Of a stretch of 64,000 nt of DNA, positions 8,350-16,931 are shown piece after piece (the first letter of the stretch is position 1; every line of letters starts with the position of its first letter). This DNA comes from Acidimicrobiaceae bacterium (GTDB taxonomy: Bacteria; Actinomycetota; Acidimicrobiia; Acidimicrobiales; RAAP-2): the NCBI GenBank assembly GCA_003158855.1, contig PMLJ01000043.1, forward strand, positions 124,001 to 188,000, in the 5' to 3' direction. A program made the position numbers and the translations under genes. A model generated the notes under the pieces. That model was not told the origin of the DNA. It saw only the letters and a list, made by a program, of their open reading frames with translations, and made no database searches.

Positions 8350-9554
8350 GCCACTTCCCGGCGAGCCATGATTTGCGAGATGAGCCGACGATACGTCGCG
8401 CCGACGGTCGGCCACAGCAGAACGGTCGCTTCCCGGCGTGCGCACGCCTTCATGGTCTCGGCGAGACCCGGCTCGTAGAGCACCCGTTCGAGGGCGTCGG
8501 TCATGGCTTGGGAGTCGCCTTGGGGGACCAGCAGCCCGGCACCCCGGGAAAGCAGTTCCAGGGCGTGCGGGAACTTCGTCGCCACGACCGGCTTGCCCGA
8601 CGCGATGGCCTCGACGAGGACGCCCGAACTCTCCTGATCGAGCGAGTCGTAGGGCAGCAACACGACGTCCGCGCTGCGGACCAGGGCGCGAAGCGACTCC
8701 CAGTCGTGGTAACCGTCGTCAAAGTGCACGCTTTGCGTGACGCCAAGGTCCCGGCACTGTTGCTGCAGTTTTCGGCGGTAACTCTCGCCTTTGACGGCGC
8801 GGACCTTCGGATGGGTCTGGCCGGCGATGATGTACGTCGGCGCCGATGAACGATCCTGCAGATGTGCGACCGCGGAGATCGCGTACTCGATCCCCTTGCC
8901 CGGGCCCAGCAGGCCCCAGGTGAGAATGCAGGGATGCACCGCGCCTGGTTGCGCCGGTCCGGTGAAGTTCTCCTCGGCGCCGTGGGGCACGACCGCGATC
9001 CGATCGGGATCTGCGTCGTAGATCGTTACGAGACGACGGCGAGCGTCCTTGCTCTGCACGACAACCAATGTCGCAGCCTCAATCAATCGGTCGAGTATGA
9101 AACGTTGATGGGCGCGTGGATGCGACAGCACCGTGTGCAGCACCGCGACAAGGGGCTTTCGCACGCCCTCGACGAACTCCAGGACGTCCTCACCGTCCAA
9201 CCCGCCGAACAGTCCGAACTCGTGCTGGAGCACGACCACGTCGGACGACTCGGTGACGGCGAGCGAGCGAGCGAGCGAATCACGATCTCCCGAGATCCAC
9301 TGGACGACGACCTCCGCGTGTGTTTCGACTTCGGGTCGGTCGAGCACCCTGACGACGATGACTCGCCAGTGCGACTCGGGGGTGCCAATGGCGGCCGCTA
9401 GGTTGCTCGTGAAGGTGGCTAGCCCGCAGGCCGTCGGAGGGTAGGTGCCAACCATCGCGACCGTTCGAGGGTGTTCAATCACGCGGGGCGCGACCGTAGG
9501 ACTCGAACTTGTCGGCCTGAGTGCCGGCACCTTCTCGGCGACTTCGATACTCAC
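8346..9554 (-). CDS. GT4-family glycosyltransferase
   Basis: This 402-residue protein has the two-domain GT-B layout. The N-terminal domain holds VGTYPPTACGLATFTSNL and LQHEFGLFGG; the C-terminal nucleotide-sugar domain has WGLLGPGKGIEYAI and the EX7E signature ESSGVLVEAIASGKPVV. It therefore transfers a sugar from an activated donor with retention of configuration. The gene is translationally coupled to the toroid-like protein and faces GH130 genes that act on beta-mannosides, so a mannosyl transfer is a fair guess. The start GTG 9554 has no Shine-Dalgarno but sits 6 bases after TAGTCT, as in leaderless actinobacterial genes. Confidence 0.85.
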   Translation of the reverse strand: MSIEVAEKVPALRPTSSSPTVAPRVIEHPRTVAMVGTYPPTACGLATFTSNLAAAIGTPESHWRVIVVRVLDRPEVETHAEVVVQWISGDRDSLARSLAVTESSDVVVLQHEFGLFGGLDGEDVLEFVEGVRKPLVAVLHTVLSHPRAHQRFILDRLIEAATLVVVQSKDARRRLVTIYDADPDRIAVVPHGAEENFTGPAQPGAVHPCILTWGLLGPGKGIEYAISAVAHLQDRSSAPTYIIAGQTHPKVRAVKGESYRRKLQQQCRDLGVTQSVHFDDGYHDWESLRALVRSADVVLLPYDSLDQESSGVLVEAIASGKPVVATKFPHALELLSRGAGLLVPQGDSQAMTDALERVLYEPGLAETMKACARREATVLLWPTVGATYRRLISQIMARREVA

Positions 9555-9566
9555 ATTGTCAGACTA
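9555..9566 (-). promoter_or_regulatory. Leaderless-type -10 element of the GT4 gene
   Basis: On the minus strand TAGTCT (9566-9561) is followed by exactly six bases and the GTG start. This TANNNT-N6-start layout predicts transcription beginning at the start codon. Confidence 0.45.
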
Positions 9567-9983
9567 AGGCCTGAAGGGCGTCAAAGATAGGGCCAATGGT
9601 CACGCCTCTTCCAGAGCATGTTGACGCCAGCAGGGTCCACATGCCCTGAGCACCTTGCGGTTACCCGCTTTCTGCCCGTTTTCGAGTCAGAGACGAGAAC
9701 TCAGAGAACCTTTCAAAACAGCTCTCTGGTCACGATTTCGGAGGGGCGGCTGACGAGACAGGCGAGAATATCCGGGATCATTTGGACTGTTTCTTCGGAG
9801 CTTCGAACGGGTATCGGAGCAACCCCGGCCTCTGGAGCCGCGTAATCGTTTCCCTCATCGAAGATGGCATGACCCGCAAAAAGCACCTCATTCGAGAAAA
9901 GGGGACTTCCGTCGGCTCAGCGTTGAATAGCCCGCTATCTCGCAAAGACACCGCAGAAGTGCAGGTGAGGCGGATTGTGTGTC
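9567..9983. other. Intergenic stretch without a supported gene
   Basis: About 420 bases of lower GC than the flanks. Several small open frames are present but none has a ribosome binding site or recognisable protein. I see no RNA gene. Confidence 0.5.
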
Positions 9984-9989
9984 CATAAT
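9984..9989 (+). promoter_or_regulatory. Leaderless-type -10 element of the HAD-IIA gene
   Basis: CATAAT lies six bases before GTG 9996, which lacks a Shine-Dalgarno. The arrangement predicts a leaderless transcript. Confidence 0.45.
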
Positions 9990-9995
9990 GGTCAG

Positions 9996-10775
9996 GTGAC
10001 TTACGGTAACCGGGTACAGAGCTGGCTCTGCGATATGGACGGCGTGCTTATCGTCGATGGTTCGATGATCAAGGGGGCGGACCGGTTCCTGGAGCGGCTT
10101 CGATCGACGGGTCGAACGTTCCTGGTCCTCACGAACAACTCCCTGTTCACGCCTCGCGAGATCTGCGAGCAGCTTTCGTCGATGGGCCTCGAAGTCACTG
10201 AGAAGCAGATATGGACCTCGGCCCTCGCCACCGCCCAGTTCCTCCACACCCAGCGACCTCACGGAACGGCGTTCGTCATCGGCGAGACCAGCCTCCACAT
10301 GGCCCTGAGTGATGTTGGCTACCGCGAAGACTCCCAGAGTCCCGACTACGTGGTTCTCGGTGAGACTCAGAACTACTCCTTCGATGACTTCACCACCGCG
10401 ATCAGGCTCATCGAATGCGGGAGCCATTTCGTGGCCACCAATCCGGAGCCAACCGGCCCGTCGCCGGAGGGATCGCTTCCGGGGTGCGGGGCAATGGCGG
10501 CGATGATCGAGCGTGCGACCGGCGTCACCCCGTACTACGTGGGCAAGCCCAACTCAATGATGATCCGCGAAGCGTTGAACGTCCTCGAAGCGCACTCCAC
10601 GACGACCGTGATGATCGGTGATCGCATGGAGACCGACATGCTGGCCGGAATCGACGCGGGACTCGAGACGATTCTGGTTCTGTCCGGTGTCAACGCTGAA
10701 GGTGACGCCGATCGATTCCCGTACCGGCCGACGAGGGTCGTCGGCTCGGTTGCTGATCTGATCGACGAACTCTAG
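9996..10775 (+). CDS. HAD superfamily class IIA phosphatase (NagD-like)
   Basis: Class IIA HAD enzymes dephosphorylate small sugar or nucleotide phosphates in the cytosol. The protein has the nucleophile motif CDMDGVL, motif II LTNNS, the substrate-cap region, the motif III lysine in VGKPNSMMI and motif IV IGDRMETDMLAG. GTG 9996 gives the natural family start MTYGNRVQSWLCDMDG; an in-frame TTG lies 7 codons earlier. It sits between the GT4 gene pair and trehalose-6-phosphate synthase, so a sugar phosphate is a likely substrate. It is not an OtsB-type (class IIB) trehalose-phosphatase by motif spacing. Confidence 0.85.
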   Translation: MTYGNRVQSWLCDMDGVLIVDGSMIKGADRFLERLRSTGRTFLVLTNNSLFTPREICEQLSSMGLEVTEKQIWTSALATAQFLHTQRPHGTAFVIGETSLHMALSDVGYREDSQSPDYVVLGETQNYSFDDFTTAIRLIECGSHFVATNPEPTGPSPEGSLPGCGAMAAMIERATGVTPYYVGKPNSMMIREALNVLEAHSTTTVMIGDRMETDMLAGIDAGLETILVLSGVNAEGDADRFPYRPTRVVGSVADLIDEL

Positions 10776-10890
10776 GGCGGTCGGGGTCGAGTTCGTCGTC
10801 GAGTGCTCGCTTCTCTCCCCGGTTTCGAGAATCTCTCCGAGGTCGTTTCTGGCCCAGCAACTCTGCTGCACCGATGACGGCAGCTTCCGC

Positions 10891-12351
10891 TCAGGCGGCG
10901 CCTTGTTGCAATGCAGCAAGGAACGAATGGGCCCAGTCGTAGACGTCTCGGCGTAAGGTCTTTCGACGCATGCGCGACATCCGGGCCTTGGCCTCTTTGG
11001 GTCCGGCCTTCAACGCGAGTCTGATTGCCTCCTTGATCCCTTCGAGATCGTGCGGGTTCACCATGAACGCGCCACGCAGCTCGGCGGCGGCCCCGGCGAA
11101 CTCGCTCAGCACCAGTTTCCCGGTCAGGTCGGTCCGACACGCGACATACTCCTTGGCCACCAGGTTCATTCCGTCTCGGAAGGGAGTCACGAGCATGATG
11201 TCGGCCGCCAGGTAGAGCGCCAGCAACTCGTCGAACGGGAGGTTCTGATGAAGGTAGTGGATCACGGGGCTGCCGACGAGACCGTGATCTCCGTTCATCT
11301 CGCTGACGACCTGCTCGAGGTTATGGCGTTCGAGGTCGTAGTGTGCGTCGGATTCGCGGCTGGGAACGGCCACTTGGACCACGACGTGCTTCCCGCCGCT
11401 GAGCGAGCCGTCGGCGTAGAGCTCGGTGAGGGCATTGATTCGCTGCTGAATGCCCTTGGTGTAATCGAGGCGGTCCACCCCAAGGAGCACAACCTCGGGG
11501 TTGCCCAGATCCCGCCTGATTTCGAGCGCCCGCTCGCGAATCCCCGGATCCGACGCCAGCGCGATGATCTGCGCGCTGTCAACAGTGATGGGAAAAGCCC
11601 CGACGCGGATGGTGCGACCCTCGAAGTTGAGTATCGAGTCGGTTCCCGTTGCGCCGACCAGGCGGCGCGCTATGCGAGAGAAGTTCGAAGCGACGTGGGG
11701 AACCTGAAAGCCGATCAGGTCGGCGCCGAGCAGACCGGCCAGGATTTCGCGTCGCCAGGGCAGCTGCATGAAGAGTTCGCTGGGGGGAAAGGGGATATGG
11801 AGAAAGAAACCAATTCGAACGTCCGGCCGGAGCTGGCGGAGCATGTTGGGGACGAGTTGGAGCTGGTAGTCGTGAATCCACACCGTCCCCCCCGGGGCGA
11901 CCGCCTCGGCTGCCGCCGTCGCGAAGCGCATGTTGATGTCCTCGTAGGTATGCCACCAGTGGCGGTGAAACGTCGGGGCGCGAATGGCGTCGTGGTACAA
12001 CGGCCACAAGGTGGCGTTCGAGAATCCGAGGTAGTAGTCGTCGTACTCCTCACGGCTGATGGCGACGGCCTTGAGCGGTATTCCCTCGTAGGTGGCGGGC
12101 GGCTCTCCGTGCTCGGACACGCCGAGCCAGCCGATCCAAAGTCCGTTGCGACTCTGCAGGACCGACGTCAGCGCCGAAACCAGGCCTCCGGGACTGGGTC
12201 GCCACTCCTCGTTGCCCTGGGACATCGAATGCTGGACCGGAAGGCGGTTTGCGACGACGACGAAGTCGGCCCTACTTGGGTCGGACATTGATATCCGACC
12301 TTCTGACAAGGTCGGTTCAACAGGGCTACTGGTTTGTTCCAACGTGGTCAT
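10891..12351 (-). CDS. otsA: Trehalose-6-phosphate synthase (GT20)
   Basis: OtsA makes trehalose 6-phosphate from an activated glucose donor and glucose 6-phosphate. The protein has VVVANRLPV at the start of the GT-B fold, WIHDYQLQLVPNMLR, FFLHIPFPPSE, GVDRLDYTKGI and the donor-site segment PFRDGMNLVAKEY. The length of 486 residues is normal. I place the start at ATG 12351; ATG 12288 just before the first conserved strand is an alternative. No otsB is visible next to it, although the HAD phosphatase 115 bases away is convergent. The GH15 gene upstream on the same strand could cleave the trehalose. Confidence 0.92.
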   Translation of the reverse strand: MTTLEQTSSPVEPTLSEGRISMSDPSRADFVVVANRLPVQHSMSQGNEEWRPSPGGLVSALTSVLQSRNGLWIGWLGVSEHGEPPATYEGIPLKAVAISREEYDDYYLGFSNATLWPLYHDAIRAPTFHRHWWHTYEDINMRFATAAAEAVAPGGTVWIHDYQLQLVPNMLRQLRPDVRIGFFLHIPFPPSELFMQLPWRREILAGLLGADLIGFQVPHVASNFSRIARRLVGATGTDSILNFEGRTIRVGAFPITVDSAQIIALASDPGIRERALEIRRDLGNPEVVLLGVDRLDYTKGIQQRINALTELYADGSLSGGKHVVVQVAVPSRESDAHYDLERHNLEQVVSEMNGDHGLVGSPVIHYLHQNLPFDELLALYLAADIMLVTPFRDGMNLVAKEYVACRTDLTGKLVLSEFAGAAAELRGAFMVNPHDLEGIKEAIRLALKAGPKEAKARMSRMRRKTLRRDVYDWAHSFLAALQQGAA

Positions 12352-12515
12352 ACTTAAAGTGGAGCCTAACCTTGTCCTTGCGAACTCAGCCAAGGTCACG
12401 CAATTGCGTAGAAACGCGGACGTTTCGGCGTCTCTTCGTAACTGAGATCTCGGACCTCGACGCGAAAGAGGCAATTCTTCCTAGAAGGCCATCGGAGCGT
12501 CCTCCATAGTTCGCT
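12352..12515 (-). promoter_or_regulatory. Region upstream of otsA
   Basis: A 164-base gap between the GH15 stop and otsA. On the minus strand TAGGCT stands upstream of ATG 12351 and may be a -10 element. No clear operator is seen. Confidence 0.3.
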
Positions 12516-14606
12516 CTAGGGGATCGTGTTAGGACGAGCGTCCTTGCCCGCAGCGCTCCACCAACTGGGTGAGCCGGCGGACCCGCGCGACGCCGCGGTC
12601 GTTCGCTGCTCCGCCTCGATCACGTGCAGCACCGCGTTGATGAGCGCCAGGTGCGTCAGCGCCTGGGGGAAGTTGCCGAGGTGTCGAGCGGTCGTCGGAT
12701 CGATCTCTTCGCCGTAGAGCCCAAGCGCGCTCGCGGCGCCGATCAGTTTTTCGCACTGGGTTCGCGCTCGCTCGAGCTCGCCGATTTCGACCAACGCCGA
12801 AACGAGCCAGAAGGAGCACGCGGTGAAGCTTCCCTCGGGCTGACCGCCCAGTCCATCGTCGGTTGCATCGGTACGGTAGCGGTAGACGAAGGCACCATCG
12901 CTCAGCTCGCTCGCGATGGCCAGGACGGTCGCTCGGATTCGCTCGTCCTCGGCCGGCAAGAAGCCGAGCATCGGCAGAAGCAGGAGCGACGCGTCAAGTT
13001 CATCCGATCCGTACGACTGGGCGAAATAGCCCTTCTCGCTGAGAGCGTTGTCGCAGATATCGGCGTGGATCTCCTGGGCGGCGCTCCACCAGAGATCCGC
13101 CCGCTCCTTCTCACCCCGCAGCGCCGCGAGGCGCGCGCCGCGATCGGCGGCGACCCAGCACATGACCTTTGAGAACGTGAAGTGCTTGGGTTCACCGCGC
13201 ACTTCCCAGATGCCCCGATCGGTTCCGCTCCAACACTGCAGCGTCGTCTCAACGGCCTGAACGACGATGCGCCACGAGCGCTCGCTGAGAGAATCCCGTG
13301 ATCGCGTGTGCTCGAAGACGCAGTCGACGATCGCTCCGAGTATGTCGAACTGGGTCTGGTTGTAGGCGGCGTTCCCGATTCGCACGGGTCGGCTCCCGAC
13401 GTAGCCGGTGAGGTGGTCGAGTTCGGTCTCGAAGAGAGCGGTCGCGCCGTCAACGGGGTAGAGCACCTGGAGGTTTCCCCTCGATTGCGCGGTTCCGCCG
13501 ATGCTGCGACCTCTTGGTTCGAGCACGTCGCCGAGAAAGGCCAGGAAATCATCCGCCTCGGTGTCGAACCCGAGGACGTGCAGCGCGCGAAGGGTGAATG
13601 CCGCGTCGCGAATCCACGTGTACCGGTAGTCCCAATTGCGCTGCCCTCCGGGTTGTTCGGGCAGCGAGGCGGTGGGTGCCGCGAGCATCGCTCCGGTGGG
13701 CGCGTAGGTGAGGCCCTTCAAAGTCAGGGCGCTGCGTTGGAGGAGCTCCCGCCACGGATGGTCGGGAAATTTGCCGCCGTCGATCCAGTCCCGCCAGAAG
13801 CGACTTGTCTCGGCCCGGTACGTGTCAACCTGGGCGCGGGTCGACGGGGGAGCTTCGTCGGTCCAACTCAACACGACGAACGACGACTCGCCTTCAGTCA
13901 GACGGTGGCGCGCACGAACAGAACGGCCTTCGATGCCGAACCTCATGTCCCCGGTCAGGGTCAAGCGGTCGAAGTCAGTGTTGGTCGTCGCGACTTGGTC
14001 GTACGCGGGACCCGTGTACTCCCACTGGGCGTCGGAGCGGCCGTAGTCGAACGATGGCTCGCAGTTGAGCAGAATGTCGACAGTGCCGTGCAGGCACACC
14101 GCAGATCGCACGAGAATGTGTCGGGCGTCGAAGTCGCCGGGGGTTCGTCGATGGAGATCGGATCGGTCGCCCGTGCGGTACCAGGGACTTACCGCCAAGA
14201 AGTCGGTCACCACCAACCAGCCGCTGCGGGTCTGCCAGGTGGTGGCGAGCACCATCGTTCCCGGCACGTACTGACGGTGAGCGGGGACGGCGCTGTCGAC
14301 GGGCGCCAATCGGAACGATCCGGCGGCGCGGTCGAGAATGGTGCCGAAGATGCTGGGGTCGTGCGGCTTGGGAAGGCAGAGCCATTCAATGGCGCCCGTG
14401 GGTGCGACCAGACAGCTGTTCTCGCAATCCGAGAGAAACGCGTAGTCGGCAATGGGAGGAAAGATCGTCGCCAGGGCGTCCTGACTTGGCGGACCCAGCC
14501 ACCCAGCTTCTCCGAGGCGTGAGGCGATGAAGGGCTGGGGTCGAGCGGCCCGCCCGCCGACTTTGTTCTCCGATGGATCTGAAATGTGCTTCGATTCTGG
14601 CGTCAC
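12516..14606 (-). CDS. GH15 glucoamylase-like enzyme, possibly trehalase
   Basis: The protein has the N-terminal beta-sandwich and C-terminal (alpha/alpha)6 barrel of bacterial GH15. Signature segments are IADYAFLSDCENSCLV, FGTILDRAAGSFRL, RNWDYRYTWIRDAAFTL and, near the end, GLYGEEIDPTTARHLGNFPQ carrying the second catalytic Glu. Actinobacterial members of this type include trehalases, and otsA lies directly downstream on the same strand, so trehalose hydrolysis is plausible; maltooligosaccharides are the alternative. There is no signal peptide. GTG 14606 is chosen for the AAGGTGG site four bases upstream; an in-frame TTG at 14642 would add 12 residues. Confidence 0.88.
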   Translation of the reverse strand: MTPESKHISDPSENKVGGRAARPQPFIASRLGEAGWLGPPSQDALATIFPPIADYAFLSDCENSCLVAPTGAIEWLCLPKPHDPSIFGTILDRAAGSFRLAPVDSAVPAHRQYVPGTMVLATTWQTRSGWLVVTDFLAVSPWYRTGDRSDLHRRTPGDFDARHILVRSAVCLHGTVDILLNCEPSFDYGRSDAQWEYTGPAYDQVATTNTDFDRLTLTGDMRFGIEGRSVRARHRLTEGESSFVVLSWTDEAPPSTRAQVDTYRAETSRFWRDWIDGGKFPDHPWRELLQRSALTLKGLTYAPTGAMLAAPTASLPEQPGGQRNWDYRYTWIRDAAFTLRALHVLGFDTEADDFLAFLGDVLEPRGRSIGGTAQSRGNLQVLYPVDGATALFETELDHLTGYVGSRPVRIGNAAYNQTQFDILGAIVDCVFEHTRSRDSLSERSWRIVVQAVETTLQCWSGTDRGIWEVRGEPKHFTFSKVMCWVAADRGARLAALRGEKERADLWWSAAQEIHADICDNALSEKGYFAQSYGSDELDASLLLLPMLGFLPAEDERIRATVLAIASELSDGAFVYRYRTDATDDGLGGQPEGSFTACSFWLVSALVEIGELERARTQCEKLIGAASALGLYGEEIDPTTARHLGNFPQALTHLALINAVLHVIEAEQRTTAASRGSAGSPSWWSAAGKDARPNTIP

Positions 14607-14642
14607 GTAACCACCTTTTTCGTAACGATCGGGCACGTTCAA

Positions 14643-14981
14643 CCCACGCAGAATCTCAACCTGGTGCTGAACGTGCCTCTGTTGTCACCTTAACCACGCT
14701 CTATGAAAATGGGTTCGATGCAAGTGGACGATTACTGGGTGATTTCGGTCTCGTAGCGCCTCGCCCCGAACTCGTCGTGAAGGCAAACGTAGTGGACCGT
14801 TGCAGAACTGCGAGTCGTCGCCGCTGCGAGGGCGCCATCTTACGATTGCGTGAAGGTTTGAGTCGGTGAACTCTGCCTGGTGAATAAACGCGTTGCGACG
14901 GTGCACCGCGTTGGCGAATCGCCTCTCTAAGGAGATTCTAAGTCTTGCGCCCTTTCACGGGGCGAGGCAATCGACCTAGGG
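14643..14981. other. Intergenic region between divergent GH15 and secreted-protein genes
   Basis: About 340 bases with both promoters expected. I looked for a cell-wall-type riboswitch before the secreted protein and found no convincing conserved core. No gene is supported. Confidence 0.4.
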
Positions 14982-16601
14982 TTGAAGGACGTGTTCAATC
15001 AACTAACCAAGGGCTTGTTCGCCGCCGTCTTGGTCGCGTCGGGGCTTCTCGGCGCGACTGCTTTCGCCGCCGGTGCCACGACGCCGGTGTCTGCGCTGAC
15101 TGGTTATGACGTCAGTTATCCGCAGTGCGGTGCAACCCTGCCGACCTCAACAGGTCTTGGCATCGTGGGCGTCAATGACGGTCACCCGTTCTCGGCGAAC
15201 CCCTGCTTGTCTGGCGAGCTTCGTTGGGCCGAGACCACGGTGAGTGGGGCACCGGCCTTCTACATGAACACCGGGAACCCCGGACCGTCGTATTCGTCGA
15301 ACTGGCCAACCAATCAGCAGAGCCCTCGGGTCTGTCACGGAGCGAACTCGCCCGCGTGTTCCTACGACTTCGGATGGAACACGGCACGAATCTCGTTCAC
15401 TAACGCCGTGAACGCCGAGACGGCGGACGGTTCATTGTCAGCGGCGTCCTCGGCGAGGGTCGCGCACTGGTGGCTCGACGTGGAAACTGGCAATACGTGG
15501 GAGACCCTGGAGCCGGGCTATGGGAAAACGGCGACGTCGAAAGCGAATGACCAGCAGATGTTGGAGGGATCGATCGCCTCGCTGACGAACATCGGCGTGA
15601 CCTCGATCGGGGCCTATTCGACGCCGTCGCAGTGGCACACGATCACGGGAGGAACGGACTCGACGTTTCCGGCGGTGCCGGTGTGGGTGCCCGGATACGC
15701 GACGTTGTCGTCGGCGCAAGTCGCTTGCACGTCGCCGTCATTCACCGGCGGGCGAGTAGCCATGATTCAGTACCCCTCGAACGGGCTCGACGGAGATTAC
15801 GTCTGCGGCCTGCTGAGCTCACCTGCCGCTGCATCGGTGGCGGCGGCTGGATCGTCGACGTTCACCGACCAGTTGGTGGTGAGCGGGAACGATGGCGCGG
15901 TCACCTACGTCCAGACCACGGGAGCCCCGGCGCTGACCGTCAGCGCGAGCGGGCTGGTGACGACGAGCGGTGCGCTCGCGGTTGGCAGCTACACGGCGTC
16001 GGGCACGACGAGCGACCCCAACGGTGACATCGGGACGTTCGCGTTCGCTCTGGTTGTTGGCGCGATCACCCAGAATGCGCCAACCTCGAACTCAGTGGTG
16101 ACCACGGCGCTGTCCGCCTTCACCGACCAGCTCAGCGTGAGCCACAACGACGGGGCAGTCACGTTCGCGCAAACGTCGGGTACCGCGAATCTCACGGTCT
16201 CGGCCAGTGGCCTCGTCACGCCGGGCGCCACGTTGGCGTTCGGTACATACGTCGCGAGGGGCAGCACGAGTGACACGCACGGTGATGCCGGGACGTTCAC
16301 CTACAGGCTGCAAGTGACGCACCCTGCTCCGCCCCCATCCTTCGCGGCCCCTGGTCCGATTCACGTCGCTGGTTACGCCGTCGCCGGGAGGTCGGTGACG
16401 CTGAGCGTCGTCGGCGCTGGATTTTACGGCCGGCCGTCCGTCGCCAGCCATCGCGGCACGACCGCACTGGTCACGCGCGATAGCGGCACGTTACTTTCCT
16501 TGAGGGTCACGGTGAAGCCCGGATCGCCAAATGGTGTGTTCACGTTCACCATCACCTTGGCAAATGGCCAGTCGCGTCGGGTGAAGTACAACCAGAGGTA
16601 G
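14982..16601 (+). CDS. Secreted protein with a glycoside-hydrolase-like domain and two Ig-like repeats
   Basis: The N-terminus is a signal peptide (a hydrophobic stretch ending AFAAGATT). Residues about 40-290 start with GYDVSYPQCG and contain WWLDVETG and IGAYSTPSQW, which resembles a GH25-like or DUF1906-like catalytic barrel. Two tandem repeats of about 70 residues follow, 86 residues apart, each with FTDQLxVSxNDGAVT and LTVSASGLVT. A C-terminal Ig-like domain ends in a basic tail. It is probably exported and acts on cell wall or extracellular glycans. The start TTG 14982 or GTG 14991 cannot be settled. Confidence 0.7.
   Translation: MKDVFNQLTKGLFAAVLVASGLLGATAFAAGATTPVSALTGYDVSYPQCGATLPTSTGLGIVGVNDGHPFSANPCLSGELRWAETTVSGAPAFYMNTGNPGPSYSSNWPTNQQSPRVCHGANSPACSYDFGWNTARISFTNAVNAETADGSLSAASSARVAHWWLDVETGNTWETLEPGYGKTATSKANDQQMLEGSIASLTNIGVTSIGAYSTPSQWHTITGGTDSTFPAVPVWVPGYATLSSAQVACTSPSFTGGRVAMIQYPSNGLDGDYVCGLLSSPAAASVAAAGSSTFTDQLVVSGNDGAVTYVQTTGAPALTVSASGLVTTSGALAVGSYTASGTTSDPNGDIGTFAFALVVGAITQNAPTSNSVVTTALSAFTDQLSVSHNDGAVTFAQTSGTANLTVSASGLVTPGATLAFGTYVARGSTSDTHGDAGTFTYRLQVTHPAPPPSFAAPGPIHVAGYAVAGRSVTLSVVGAGFYGRPSVASHRGTTALVTRDSGTLLSLRVTVKPGSPNGVFTFTITLANGQSRRVKYNQR
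15849..16315 (+). repeat. Two diverged coding repeats in the secreted protein
   Basis: The segment TTCACCGACCAG begins at 15861 and again at 16119, a 258-base (86-residue) offset. The encoded units match at FTDQL, NDGAVT, LTVSASGLVT and GTF, so an ancestral domain duplicated in tandem. Confidence 0.8.
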
Positions 16602-16931
16602 CCCAGGTCCTCGAGGGGGTTGGCACATGTCCCCTTCAGCTCGAAGCAACGTCGTGAGCTCGGGGGACTTGCCGGTCATCGCTGAGCGCGCCCTTGAGCC
16701 TGCGTCACTTCGGACTGGAAACCCGTGGGGACCTGGACTCCGGCACCGTGGTATTGCGGACCTGCGGCTTCATGTGGTGGCCGAAACGTCACAACCCCCT
16801 TCTCTTAGTGTTGGTCTTGGGGACGACTGACTTTCGCATCTCTGGAGGATTCGCAGTTCCACTCGTTGGTTCTCGAATCCCTTACGAGCGTCATTGCCTT
16901 GCCTGTGGTGTCACTGAGGAGGAGTCTTTTC
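16602..16931. other. Intergenic stretch without a supported gene
   Basis: Open frames exist on the plus strand but I recognise none as protein. The only clear signal is the AGGAGG ribosome binding site at 16917-16922 for the next gene. Confidence 0.4.

Noticed and set aside
11050-12291. 413-codon open frame antisense to otsA
   Set aside because: otsA has unmistakable motifs on the other strand; this frame is low-complexity and unlike a protein.
14870-14981. Possible c-di-AMP-type riboswitch before the secreted wall-type protein
   Set aside because: Some GC-rich hairpin-forming sequence is present, but I could not find the conserved core segments.
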